Source of the DNA: a virus
IMG/VR virus record: IMGVR_UViG_3300033153_005305
Span: 1 to 41,685 of that record
Strand: one strand, 5' to 3'
Length of the DNA stretch: 41,685 nt
Shown one piece after another: positions 26,001 to 33,694 of the stretch. The notes beneath the pieces were generated by a model. The model ran no database searches, was not told where the DNA came from, and worked only from the letters and a program-made list of their open reading frames with translations. Numbering within the stretch: the stretch's first letter is position 1; each line of letters starts with the position of its first letter. Position numbers and translations under genes: made by a program.

Positions 26001-26330
26001 CTATTTTTTAAATGTAGCTATTGCGTAAGCCCTTACTGCTAACCAGAGCCCCCGAGCGTTAAACCTGTGTACGCTATCCAGTAGCATTATTTCGTGAAAG
26101 TATTGATCGCCGAGCTTACGGGGTAAGCATTTGGTTTCGCAGATAAAGTCATGTACTATAGCAGCTCGCAGGCAGCGGGGCTTATATTTGTTTATTAATT
26201 TCGTGAGCCCGTCGGATCGGTAGTTACCTGGTACGCATACTTTTTTATAACGTATAGGTAAAAGGCTGATCACTCGGTTACTCTTCGGATCTGTTTTAAT
26301 ATATACAGGTACGTTTTTACGCTCGAACAT
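26001..26330 (-). CDS. DUF1353-family protein
   Basis: 109 aa. The DUF1353 pattern is present: V-C-V-P-G-N-Y-R-S-D-G, then Y-K-P-R-C-L-R-A-A-I-V-H-D, then QYFHEIM and WLAVRAY. The His-Asp pair (AIVHDF) and the following acidic/His residues suggest a metal site, but no activity is established for the family to my knowledge. AAGGAC precedes the ATG, and the gene overlaps its upstream neighbour by 14 bases. Confidence 0.82.
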   Translation of the reverse strand: MFERKNVPVYIKTDPKSNRVISLLPIRYKKVCVPGNYRSDGLTKLINKYKPRCLRAAIVHDFICETKCLPRKLGDQYFHEIMLLDSVHRFNARGLWLAVRAYAIATFKK

Positions 26331-26493
26331 GATTATCGTCCTTATTTTGAAGGTTATTTTTTACCTGGAGTTTTATACCGCGCTCTTTTGACAAGTTACG
26401 CGCGAACTGTCGCGCCTTCTGAAAGTCGTCATGAGTAACAAAGGTTTTACCACAACTGTTAACTACTTTGTATTTATGGTTTAGGTCTATCAT
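26317..26493 (-). CDS. Small hypothetical protein
   Basis: 58 aa, starting at ATG 26493 overlapping the previous TGA (ATGA). The translation starts MIDLNHKYKVVNSCGKTFVT and continues with a basic helix (HDDFQKARQFARNLSKERGI). It looks like a small alpha/beta fold; no family recognised. Both ends overlap coding neighbours, typical of genuine small phage genes. Confidence 0.62.
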   Translation of the reverse strand: MIDLNHKYKVVNSCGKTFVTHDDFQKARQFARNLSKERGIKLQVKNNLQNKDDNHVRA

Positions 26494-26651
26494 TGCTGTA
26501 GCCTTTCTTTTAGTTGCTGTATTCGTTCGCTATATTCTTTATCAAGGATATCAAGCATTTCTGACGCGCCGTCTTTACCAAATAAAACGCAAAGCCCTAT
26601 AGCGGTAAGCGTAACGCCGGTAAATATCCATAGCATTTGTATATACTTCAT
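26490..26651 (-). CDS. Small membrane protein with coiled-coil tail
   Basis: 53 aa. The start at 26651 overlaps the PolA stop (ATGA). Residues 1-24 form a membrane helix (YIQMLWIFTGVTLTAIGLCV), followed by an acidic and basic coiled coil (EMLDILDKEYSERIQQLKER). This resembles a very short i-spanin or a membrane anchor for replication proteins. With the lipoprotein two genes further on, an unconventional spanin pair can be imagined, but 53 aa is short for that. Confidence 0.65.
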   Translation of the reverse strand: MKYIQMLWIFTGVTLTAIGLCVLFGKDGASEMLDILDKEYSERIQQLKERLQQ

Positions 26652-28663
26652 TTTTTATACCTCTTCGCTATGTACCCTTCGGCGGCTATAGGTAGACCCT
26701 CAGCCCAGGCGGGTACGGTTTCCATTATGCTGTTAAAGTGTTCTAAAGACCCATGGTCTTTTGGCGTGTCGGCTACTAGCTCGTCGTGTACTGTCAAGAC
26801 CAGGGGGTAGCCTGCGGCGTCTATCTCGATCATCTTATCGGCCATACAGTCCATAGCCATAGCCTGCGTTATGTTCTCTACGAGCTTACCGCCCCACGTC
26901 CTTCGTTTACAATATTTTTTAGTCACAGAGTCTACGCCCCAGTATTCTATTTGGAGCTTTCCGTAATTACCCTCTACTAAGCGAGGCCTATGGTACGCTA
27001 TCCGCCGCCCACTGGGTAAAATGCAGAATAAAAAAGAAAGCCTACCGCTTCCTAATGCTTTAAAGCTGACATTTTTAATACGTTGTACCGTTCCGGGATT
27101 AGCTAAGGCCTTTACTGCCGTCGCTTCGACGTTGTACCAGTACGATGTTATTTTAGGGTTACCCTTGCGCCATGCTTTTATAAATTTTTTAGCGTCTTCG
27201 TCTGGTATAACTACACCATAGTTAGGGGCTAGTTGTTGGAAGCCTTTAAGCCCGCCCCCAAAGCCGCAAAGTAATTCTGTTACTTTACCTATCTGCCTTT
27301 GTTCTTTATTTACATCTTCATAATTTACTTTGAAAATATCGGCTGCGCCTATCTTGTATATGTCCAGCTTATTTTCATAGGCTTCCAGCTTTTCGACGGC
27401 TCCGGCTAACCAAGCTAAACCCCGGCTTTCTATCTGCGAGAAGTCACTAACGAGTAGTCTGTTATACGGGGAAGCGGTGATCATGCCCCGAAGACAGTAG
27501 CTAATAGCTCTCAAGCAATTATCAAAAAGCATTTCTACGGCTTCGGGGTCTTGATACTCTAAAAGATCTATACATAAGTCTGGTAAGTCAAGCGATTTTC
27601 TCGGTAAATTATGCGGCTGAAATAAATTACCAGACCAGCGCCCCGTACTCGCGCCATGAAAACGCAGCAAGCCATAGCCCCGGCTCGTTTCGTCGATTAT
27701 GTTTTTAAGCTTATCATACTTAGCCAGCGACGATCGGGCTACTTCCAAGCGTAGCTTGATAATGCTAATGGCTTCCTGTAACTGCTGCCCTCGTTTCTGG
27801 TCTAACACCTGGCACTCCACTACAGATTCATTTAATATTTCTACCTGTCTTTTTAAATATTCTTTCTGGGCGTTCTCTAAAGGCACGTCTAATAATTCCA
27901 TGTAATCTAAAAACTGGTTTCGACCGCTTATGTTCTCTAACATGCCGCAAGTCTGATCAGATACTTTCTGAATGGCTTTCTTTTTAGCCTTGTCTATGGT
28001 GGCTATCGCGTTATTTACTGAAGGCATATCGAAGTACACGCCGCGTAGGTTTATCTTGCGGTCAAGCTCCCAAAGCTCGCGCGTCCGGGGCTGTAGCTCT
28101 GGGAGTAACTTATCTATACTACGCTCAGCTATAACGTCCTGTATGCAGTACCTTTTAAACTTCTCGAATAATTCAGGCTCGTCTTTTGGATACGTTCGTA
28201 TTAACTGGCCTTTAGTCTCTTTCTTAGTACTCTTTTTTGGTTTGGAAAATATTTGAATTAGCTTTTGGCCTTCCTTATCTTTCGCCGCTGCCATGTCCAG
28301 GCCGAGAGCTTCGCCGCAGTCGCCCAGCTTGCGAGGCAGCGCCAGCGCGGCGGCCTTAGCTGCGGTATCCGCCCAGTACTTAGGCGGCGGTACTGGCCAC
28401 TTTAAAACGTTACGCATTATACAAAGCTCGAAAAAGTCATTCCAGGCGGTGAGCTGGAAGTTAAGATAATTACCGCGCTCAGATAGATTTTCATGCCATA
28501 AGGGTAACTTGTCGCCCGGCAGCCATATAACCGGGGCGTCATCATTGAACGCCCAGGCCAGCATTAAAACCTCAGTGGTGGGGTGCATAGAGTACGCCCA
28601 CGCGCCGACGGTTTTTAAATCCGCTTCGCTGTAGGTTTCGTAATCTTTACGAAGTTTATCCAT
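26648..28663 (-). CDS. Family A DNA polymerase with 3'-5' exonuclease domain
   Basis: 671 aa. This is the replicative polymerase. The exonuclease domain opens with D-Y-E-T-Y-S (residues 6-11). The polymerase domain shows motif A DFSQIESR (about 408), motif B with R-Q-I-G-K-x-x-x-L-x-x-G-F-G-G, and motif C VHDEL (about 626). There is no 5'-3' exonuclease domain. The ATG at 28663 has no good Shine-Dalgarno sequence; a small hairpin and GC-rich spacer lie between it and the upstream gene, so expression may be low or leader-controlled. Confidence 0.96.
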   Translation of the reverse strand: MDKLRKDYETYSEADLKTVGAWAYSMHPTTEVLMLAWAFNDDAPVIWLPGDKLPLWHENLSERGNYLNFQLTAWNDFFELCIMRNVLKWPVPPPKYWADTAAKAAALALPRKLGDCGEALGLDMAAAKDKEGQKLIQIFSKPKKSTKKETKGQLIRTYPKDEPELFEKFKRYCIQDVIAERSIDKLLPELQPRTRELWELDRKINLRGVYFDMPSVNNAIATIDKAKKKAIQKVSDQTCGMLENISGRNQFLDYMELLDVPLENAQKEYLKRQVEILNESVVECQVLDQKRGQQLQEAISIIKLRLEVARSSLAKYDKLKNIIDETSRGYGLLRFHGASTGRWSGNLFQPHNLPRKSLDLPDLCIDLLEYQDPEAVEMLFDNCLRAISYCLRGMITASPYNRLLVSDFSQIESRGLAWLAGAVEKLEAYENKLDIYKIGAADIFKVNYEDVNKEQRQIGKVTELLCGFGGGLKGFQQLAPNYGVVIPDEDAKKFIKAWRKGNPKITSYWYNVEATAVKALANPGTVQRIKNVSFKALGSGRLSFLFCILPSGRRIAYHRPRLVEGNYGKLQIEYWGVDSVTKKYCKRRTWGGKLVENITQAMAMDCMADKMIEIDAAGYPLVLTVHDELVADTPKDHGSLEHFNSIMETVPAWAEGLPIAAEGYIAKRYKK

Positions 28664-28683
28664 TTTTATTTGGGGCGCGGGAA

Positions 28684-28698
28684 ACGGGCTTTTCCCGT
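28684..28698 (-). other. Small hairpin between ssDNA-binding and polymerase genes
   Basis: ACGGG (28684-28688) and CCCGT (28694-28698) pair around CTTTT within a GC-rich 54-base spacer. On the minus-strand mRNA this sits just upstream of the polymerase start, which has no clear ribosome site. It may attenuate read-through or polymerase translation. The stem is short, so I hold this loosely. Confidence 0.35.
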
Positions 28699-28717
28699 CT
28701 CGCCGCGCTTTCTATTG

Positions 28718-29362
28718 TTAGCCTAAAAGGTCGTCGTCGTCGGGTGTGCCGCCGCCTAAAAGGTCGTCGTCGGGTGTATCTTTTTCGCCGCCGCCTAAAA
28801 GGTCGTCGTCGGGTATACCGTCGTCCAGAGATTCAAAGCCCTTTACGGCCTCTTCAGGTGATACATAAGAACCGTCGAAGCTCTCGGCGGGTTTGTTTAC
28901 GAATTGAACGGCGATCAATTTTGCGTTAACCCGCTTACCATACTTATTAGCTTGGCCCCATATCTCGATCTTAGCGTTTACATAACAGCCCGAGTATATA
29001 AGGTTAGTGGCTTCGGTCATTACTGTACGCCCGTCGGGGTGTAATACGAGAGGGGCGCGGGGATTATTCGCTTTAACCATAAGGTTACCCTCCATATATT
29101 TCATCTCGTCGCGGTCGGGAAGGCGTAAACACATTCTATCGGGGCCTAGCTTCCCATCCTCTTTAGCCTTGACTAACTTAGGGTTGTTGGTAATAGCTTC
29201 GCGCATATACTCTTTGATCATTTTTAATACTGGGCCGTGTTTTTCTTTTTCCAATATTAAGGCTATGCCCGGCCCGAAAGTATCGCCGTCGCGTATTTCG
29301 TTGCCGTACATTCTCGGGAATGAGCAACGTACATCTTTAACCATTATGTGTTTTTTTTCCAT
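28718..29362 (-). CDS. DUF2815 ssDNA-binding-like protein with repeated acidic tail
   Basis: 214 aa, with AAAGGAG before ATG 29362. Residues 1-165 resemble DUF2815, an OB-fold-type family placed next to phage polymerases and thought to bind ssDNA (SFPRMYG near the N-terminus, SGCYVNAKIEIWG at 124-136). Residues 180-214 are an acidic low-complexity tail with three copies of D-D-D-L-L-G (185-190, 198-203, 209-214), the last forming the C-terminus. Such acidic tails in phage and bacterial ssDNA-binding proteins recruit replication partners. Confidence 0.85.
   Translation of the reverse strand: MEKKHIMVKDVRCSFPRMYGNEIRDGDTFGPGIALILEKEKHGPVLKMIKEYMREAITNNPKLVKAKEDGKLGPDRMCLRLPDRDEMKYMEGNLMVKANNPRAPLVLHPDGRTVMTEATNLIYSGCYVNAKIEIWGQANKYGKRVNAKLIAVQFVNKPAESFDGSYVSPEEAVKGFESLDDGIPDDDLLGGGEKDTPDDDLLGGGTPDDDDLLG
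28722..28810 (-). repeat. Three direct repeats coding for D-D-D-L-L-G
   Basis: CCTAAAAGGTCGTCGTC (plus-strand reading) occurs at 28722-28738, 28755-28771 and 28794-28810, encoding the acidic motif on the minus strand. A fourth identical copy is at 30971-30987 in a different gene of the same operon. The spread across two genes suggests duplication and transposition of a coding unit rather than chance. Confidence 0.85.
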
Positions 29363-29395
29363 GGTGTCTACTCCTTTTGGCTTTTGGTTTATGAG

Positions 29396-30757
29396 TTAGC
29401 TAAGTAAATCGTCTTCGAAATCCTCAGCCGTTCCTATACTAAGTAAATCGTCTTCGAAATCTTCGGCGGGTTCTGTGTTGTCTTCTATGATTTTGTCTTT
29501 ACCCGGTGGCCGATGTATAGCCACAATTTCGAGTTTTTTGTATCTGCGCTTATGGTCTTTGGGCTTTACTTCTTTCAGCTTTTTTTCCGCTTCGGTGGGC
29601 GAGATAAGATCTATTTTTTCATAGTCCTGTTTTTGCAGCCCGGCGGTACGCATAGCTTTAATAGTCTCGTCGTCGTCGCCTATCCAGGCGCGGGGCTTTT
29701 CGGTGGGGCGCAATCCTAGCCCCGGAACTATTTGGCCGCTCTTTATACGGCTGGTTATCTCGTCGCCGAGGCCTTCGGCGAAGGCTAAGAATATTTGCAT
29801 CTTTAGATATATGGCCGCTAAATCAGCGTTATCTAAAAGCGCCCGGTCTTTAATGGTGGCTTTACTAACCTCGATAGCTGGCAGCTCGTTTTTTTCCTCG
29901 ACGGTTAGATCGTCGAAGCCCTCGACAGCAGCGCTATAACCCATCTGTGCTTGAGCTTTACAGCGCTTAAGCCGTCGCCCTTGGCACCATTTACAGCCGT
30001 CCTTAGTAGGCTTAAGATACTGCTGTAAGTGTTCTTCGCCGTTGTCTAAGGGATGATCAAGATATACGCCGGTAACGGTAGCGTATAAATCGTAAGCAAT
30101 CTTAGCTTTTGGTTTTACTTCCTCTTCGCCCCACTTTAAAAGATCGGCTATAGATATTTCATACTCGCTTATGTTATCTATACGCGGCTGAGCTATAACA
30201 ATAACTATTCTTTCGATCTCGCGTTCAAACATAAGATCTAACGAGTTAAGCGCGCCGAGCGCGTATAACTTTAGCTGGCTATTTTCGTAAGCGTTTACTT
30301 TATCGAAGCCATATTTAAAATCAATAATGTATAACGTGTTAACACGTTTCCCTGCGGCTACCTTCTCGTATACCTCTAAAACTATATCGCCGGTCCCAAA
30401 GCCGTTAGGTGCTATATGGGAATAGTCTAAGCGTTCTTCGTAGAAACCTTTTTTAGTGGTAAGTCTGCGCGAGTAGTCAATAACAACTTCAACGGCGTCC
30501 ACCATTTCTTGAGTGACTGCTATTCCAATTCCGTCCGGTGACCCGTTATCAACTGTTATTTTGTGGCCTAAATAAAACTCGGGTTCCTTGTCGAGCTTTA
30601 AAGACATTTCTAAAACTTCGTGGGCTGCTGTGCCTTCCCATGAATTTACGTTGCCATCGTCCGGCGCGTTAATTAACCCCTCTAACCCCAGAGCGCCAGG
30701 GCAGCTCAGCCACTTGGCTGAGCCGCTTGCTGATAGTGTGGCGTGAGCCTCAGACAC
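29396..30757 (-). CDS. DUF2800 PD-(D/E)XK nuclease, Cas4/RecB-like
   Basis: 453 aa, GTG start at 30757, one-base overlap with the upstream TAG. Nuclease motifs: GTGDIV (metal Asp), YIIDFKYG (D-x-K) and QLKLYALGAL (motif QxxxY). A single Cys in the N-terminal WLSCPG and a C-terminal C-K-W-C-x(6)-C cluster suggest a 4Fe-4S Cas4/AddB-type layout. It probably makes or trims DNA ends for recombination-dependent replication. The C-terminus has two identical AEDFEDDLLS blocks (431-440, 444-453). Confidence 0.88.
   Translation of the reverse strand: MSEAHATLSASGSAKWLSCPGALGLEGLINAPDDGNVNSWEGTAAHEVLEMSLKLDKEPEFYLGHKITVDNGSPDGIGIAVTQEMVDAVEVVIDYSRRLTTKKGFYEERLDYSHIAPNGFGTGDIVLEVYEKVAAGKRVNTLYIIDFKYGFDKVNAYENSQLKLYALGALNSLDLMFEREIERIVIVIAQPRIDNISEYEISIADLLKWGEEEVKPKAKIAYDLYATVTGVYLDHPLDNGEEHLQQYLKPTKDGCKWCQGRRLKRCKAQAQMGYSAAVEGFDDLTVEEKNELPAIEVSKATIKDRALLDNADLAAIYLKMQIFLAFAEGLGDEITSRIKSGQIVPGLGLRPTEKPRAWIGDDDETIKAMRTAGLQKQDYEKIDLISPTEAEKKLKEVKPKDHKRRYKKLEIVAIHRPPGKDKIIEDNTEPAEDFEDDLLSIGTAEDFEDDLLS
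29400..29461 (-). repeat. Two direct repeats coding for the AEDFEDDLLS tail
   Basis: A 23-bp sequence starting CTAAGTAAATCGTCTTCG lies at 29400-29422 and again at 29439-29461, 39 bases apart. It encodes the duplicated C-terminal block of the DUF2800 protein. A similar but diverged version (CAATAAATCGTCGTAGTC) is found at 39259-39276 in the small RHH-like gene. Confidence 0.8.
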
Positions 30758-31317
30758 TATTTTACTTCCGCGTCTTTTAAGGCTTTCAGCGCGCTTTCCA
30801 TGGCTTCGCCGAAGTTTTCTTTCTTCAATGCTCCTAAGCGTGGCGCGCCGAAGTCTGCAAGGATCTGCCGCGTAACGTCGCGCCCCAGGGCTTTTGTATT
30901 ATTTATTTTAAGTAGCGTCTTTTGTACATCTTCCAAGGTGTACACTTTGTCAGTGTCTGGCGGATCTAGCCCTAAAAGGTCGTCGTCGTCCGTGCCGCCT
31001 GGAGCGCCCTTTGTTAACAGCTCGTCGGCCTTAACCATAAAGCCGGAAAATACTTCCGGTTTAAGCTTCGCGAGATTAGCCGCGCCAAAACTTTGGAAAA
31101 GGCCGGCGAGCGCTTCTTTCCCCAGCTTTTTTAAGACTTCGCCGCCTTTAGCCTTGACAGCTTTTTTCAGATCCGCCAAATCTTTTTTTGTCATGTCTTT
31201 ACCGGTATCTGCTGGCGCGGTTGCGCCTGGGCATGCACTGGCGATCGTGGAAGTGACCGCGCTAACTAAAGCTGTAACGGCTTCTAAAAGATTCTCTGCT
31301 TTTTTTTCTAATGACAT
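30757..31317 (-). CDS. Two-domain helical protein with D-D-D-D-L-L-G linker
   Basis: 186 aa, with AAAGGGG upstream of ATG 31317. Residues about 42-103 and 127-180 look like two copies of one helical domain: LFQSFGAANLAKLKPEVF matches ILADFGAPRLGALKKENF. Between them lies D-D-D-D-L-L-G at 110-116, the motif seen in neighbouring proteins. The N-terminus is helical and hydrophobic-alternating. Function unknown; position between nuclease and clamp-like genes suggests a replication or recombination cofactor. Confidence 0.78.
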   Translation of the reverse strand: MSLEKKAENLLEAVTALVSAVTSTIASACPGATAPADTGKDMTKKDLADLKKAVKAKGGEVLKKLGKEALAGLFQSFGAANLAKLKPEVFSGFMVKADELLTKGAPGGTDDDDLLGLDPPDTDKVYTLEDVQKTLLKINNTKALGRDVTRQILADFGAPRLGALKKENFGEAMESALKALKDAEVK

Positions 31318-31331
31318 AATGACCCCTTTTT

Positions 31332-31787
31332 TTAGGTTAATAGTTTAATGAGTTTGTGTAGGTGGAAAGAAATATTTTCAGCGTCGTCTAAAGTTAGCTC
31401 GCGTTCCCATTTCATTTGAAGCGCCTGGAGTACAAAGCCTGTCAGGTCGTCGCGTATGGCTGCGGCTATGGCCGTCTTTATATCTACCATGGCGTAGCCC
31501 TCAAAGTCGTCATCTATGGCGCTTTCTTTAGGCTCGTCTCGCATAAGAAGACCGTCTGGTACGCCCGGATCGGTTTTAATTACGACCTGTTTTTTAGGAT
31601 CTATAAATTTAAAAACCGTGCCGAGTATATTGGAAAGCTCTTTATCTAGCTGCATGTGATTACATGAAAAATCGGTAAGCAGCCCGGCAACAAGTCGCTT
31701 TAAAGCCTTAGGCCCTAAGACGATCTCGGCGGCTACTATGGATTTATGCAGGTGCTTATTAAATACAGGGGGCTGTTTATCGTTCAA
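31332..31787 (-). CDS. Hypothetical replication-operon protein
   Basis: 151 aa. The start is TTG 31787 with a strong GGGAGG site; it overlaps the clamp-like gene's stop (TTGA). It is mostly helical, with an acidic centre (ESAIDDDFEGYAM) and two Cys/His-poor helical regions. I do not recognise a family. Tight coupling with the clamp-like gene argues for a shared function. Confidence 0.72.
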   Translation of the reverse strand: MNDKQPPVFNKHLHKSIVAAEIVLGPKALKRLVAGLLTDFSCNHMQLDKELSNILGTVFKFIDPKKQVVIKTDPGVPDGLLMRDEPKESAIDDDFEGYAMVDIKTAIAAAIRDDLTGFVLQALQMKWERELTLDDAENISFHLHKLIKLLT

Positions 31788-32422
31788 GATTTGTCCTCCC
31801 AGTCTAATAATTCTGAGCCGTCCGTTTCCTCTTCCTCACTTAATGGGGGTTCAATTATTAGGTCTTTATGGCCTATCTTTATAGGCGTTAGCAACCCTAA
31901 CATATTAGGTGCCTGAAGTATAATAAATGCAGATTCAGCAAAAATCTTTAGTGTTATATCCTCTCCCAGTAGATCGCCGTCTAATAGTTCTTTAAACATA
32001 TCAGCATTAAGCGCCATGGTGGGAGTTAATAACCTGGTAACTGCTGAAAATACCGCGTATAGCGACGCGCCCCCGTCTGCATAGGTAACCTTTACACTCT
32101 TACTTAGCAGTTTGTCGTCTGGAATTATGGCCTCTACGTTGGGGTAGGGCGTCTTACAATCGCTTTTATCTAAAATTATTTCAGACTTAGTAATTTTAGT
32201 GATGGAAAACAGCCCTTTACCTTTTATTAATTGAGGGTATATATTGGAACTAAATCGGTGTAGACGAAAACCGTCGCAGCCGGTGAATTGAATACTCTTA
32301 CCCAGCTTTTTTACATGTAAGCACTCTAGCGCCGGTCGGGCTCCGTCTTTACGCGCTACCGCTAAGCATGCCCAGCGTAGCTTTTTAAAAATGGCGTCAT
32401 GTTTAGCGATCTTTAGCGTCAT
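31784..32422 (-). CDS. Sliding-clamp-like protein (DnaN fold)
   Basis: 212 aa from ATG 32422 (AAAGGAC eleven bases upstream); a longer reading frame to 32476 would overlap the previous gene. The segments ARPALECLHV, then F-T-G-C-D-G-F-R-L-H-R-F, and YPNVEAIIPDD are typical of beta-clamp domains (R-x-x-L, T-D-x-x-R-L, and y-P-x-x-x-x-x-I-P). It is shorter than a 366-aa bacterial clamp, so it probably holds two domains or forms a larger ring. The C-terminus is acidic (EEEETDGSELLDWEDKS). It would tether the phage PolA. Confidence 0.7.
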   Translation of the reverse strand: MTLKIAKHDAIFKKLRWACLAVARKDGARPALECLHVKKLGKSIQFTGCDGFRLHRFSSNIYPQLIKGKGLFSITKITKSEIILDKSDCKTPYPNVEAIIPDDKLLSKSVKVTYADGGASLYAVFSAVTRLLTPTMALNADMFKELLDGDLLGEDITLKIFAESAFIILQAPNMLGLLTPIKIGHKDLIIEPPLSEEEETDGSELLDWEDKS

Positions 32423-32438
32423 TTTTGTTTGTCCTTTA

Positions 32439-32798
32439 CTAGCCGTATATTTCGGCGTTAAGATCATTACAAGCATCCATCCATTTATCAGAAGGCGGTA
32501 CGGGCGCGGTATAGGTTTCTGCGTCGATAAGGTCGAGCACTTTTTTAGCGGTTGTAAAAAGAGTGTTATAAGTTCCGTCGCCCTCTTTATCAGGCATATG
32601 AATGTCTGTTATATCGCCTTGGAGCGTTAGGGTATTTGTTTTACATTCTAACGCCAGAATTATCTTATTGTTTCTGTTATTGATCGCGATTACTTTACCA
32701 ATAACAGGCCCTGGTATTTTTCTAACAATGTCAAAGCCTTCTATACTATCCGGCAGTATCGCCGCGTCTGTGATACACTCTAGTGTTATTTTACTCAT
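32439..32798 (-). CDS. First gene of the leftward replication operon
   Basis: 119 aa from ATG 32798, which has AAAGGAC at a good distance; an ATG upstream at 32879 would overlap the promoter and is rejected. The sequence is beta-rich early on (ITLECITDAAILPDSIEGFD, then IILALECKTNTLTLQGDI) with a helical end. No family recognised. Its start pattern, AAAGGACAAA before ATG, is shared with the following gene. Confidence 0.72.
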   Translation of the reverse strand: MSKITLECITDAAILPDSIEGFDIVRKIPGPVIGKVIAINNRNNKIILALECKTNTLTLQGDITDIHMPDKEGDGTYNTLFTTAKKVLDLIDAETYTAPVPPSDKWMDACNDLNAEIYG

Positions 32799-32850
32799 GA
32801 TTTTGTCCTTTGTTGATTTTTGGCTTTTGGCTTTTGAATGTTCAATTTTT

Positions 32851-32879
32851 AAAATATCATACTTTCCGGCCAGTGTCAA
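32851..32879 (-). promoter_or_regulatory. Leftward promoter of the replication operon
   Basis: On the minus strand TTGACA (32879-32874) is followed after 17 bases by TATTTT (32856-32851). The -35 is the perfect sigma-70 consensus and the -10 is fair. Transcription would begin near 32844 and read the genes from 32798 down to 22770. A short near-palindrome, TTGAATGTTCAA at 32834-32845, lies near the start point and could be an operator. Confidence 0.72.
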
Positions 32880-32979
32880 TAAAAAAGATTGAAAATATTA
32901 AAATAATTATTTGTTGCAATTCCCATAATTTTATTGTAGGTTAAAAAATAGCCTTTTAATCTCAAAATAAGGGGATAGC
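32880..32979. other. Divergent intergenic region
   Basis: An AT-rich stretch between the leftward promoter and the rightward early operon. A rightward promoter must be here, but I see only weak candidates, such as TTGCAA at 32914-32919 with a poor -10 (TAGGTT) 17 bases later. AAGGGGAT at 32970-32977 is the ribosome site for the first rightward gene. No other gene is visible. Confidence 0.55.
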
Positions 32980-33285
32980 ATGAAAACAGTTATTAAAAAT
33001 CTGAATGACAGGACTGAAAATATCCGGCTATTAATCCGCGATCTTAATATGGATTGCGCAGATTTAAACGGCGTCGCGGTTACTATACCTGAAGACGCGC
33101 CTTATCCGGCAGTCTGTTTTAAAGGCAGTAAAGTAATACTGCATAATGTAAGCTCTGACCTGGACGCGGGCGGTGTACGCGCTACTATGGCTATGCCTTA
33201 TAATAAGGACGATAAAGATGATAAGGCGCGGCGTTTCTTCGGTGCGCAGTACAGATTTAGCATAGACGAAAGCTGGTTTGAATAG
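32980..33285 (+). CDS. Early hypothetical protein, paralogue A
   Basis: 101 aa, first gene of the rightward early operon, with AAGGGGAT upstream. It shares its plan with the gene at 33695: V-x-I-P-E-D/S...Y-P in the centre, F-K/I-G-x-K next, and RYRFSIDESWF or RYYVNITDDWF at the C-terminus. No known family. Being first in the early operon, it may act soon after entry on host targets. Confidence 0.75.
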   Translation: MKTVIKNLNDRTENIRLLIRDLNMDCADLNGVAVTIPEDAPYPAVCFKGSKVILHNVSSDLDAGGVRATMAMPYNKDDKDDKARRFFGAQYRFSIDESWFE

Positions 33286-33665
33286 TGGCTAAAAGTATTT
33301 TACAGATACAATTTCCTTACTATATACGACGCGCTATGTATTTTATAAATAGGTATTTTAGACCAATAAAGCCGGGTAGCTTATTTAGAGAGCTTCGCGC
33401 TAAACGGCTTAAGGTAGGCACACTAAAAGAGGTACATTTAAAGCCTTATCTTAAAAATCATAATTTTAAAGAAACGACCGAAAAGTATTGGCTTGATTAT
33501 TTTTTTAATAACATGCTTAACCTATATGGAATAGGCCGTATATGCGAAGCGTTACAAAATCTTGATCGCTATGCTGATTTAGACTACCAAGATAATTTTA
33601 AGCTTATAAAAGGGTACGGCGATTATTTAGGGACGCGCCCAGATGGTTATGAACTATTACAATAA
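33285..33665 (+). CDS. Early hypothetical protein
   Basis: 126 aa with a GTG start overlapping the preceding TAG. It is basic and aromatic (Tyr, Arg, Phe), predicted to be helical (PYYIRRAMYFINRYFRPI, LDYFFNNMLNLYGIGRICEA), and has no membrane-length hydrophobic run. No family recognised. The lack of its own ribosome site suggests coupling to paralogue A. Confidence 0.7.
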   Translation: MAKSILQIQFPYYIRRAMYFINRYFRPIKPGSLFRELRAKRLKVGTLKEVHLKPYLKNHNFKETTEKYWLDYFFNNMLNLYGIGRICEALQNLDRYADLDYQDNFKLIKGYGDYLGTRPDGYELLQ

Positions 33666-33694
33666 AAACTAAATCTTAACAGGAGTAAGATAAA

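Noticed and set aside
28722-28810. CRISPR-like array
   Set aside because: Three 17-bp repeats with unequal short spacers inside a coding sequence; they encode an acidic tail and are not CRISPR repeats.
29703-31348. Rightward Ser/Phe-rich frames opposite the DUF2800 and 186-aa genes
   Set aside because: Antisense shadows with no start context and low-complexity composition from the reverse of Lys/Glu codons.
32799-32879. Longer N-terminus for the first gene of the replication operon
   Set aside because: It would cover the TTGACA promoter; ATG 32798 has AAAGGAC at proper spacing.
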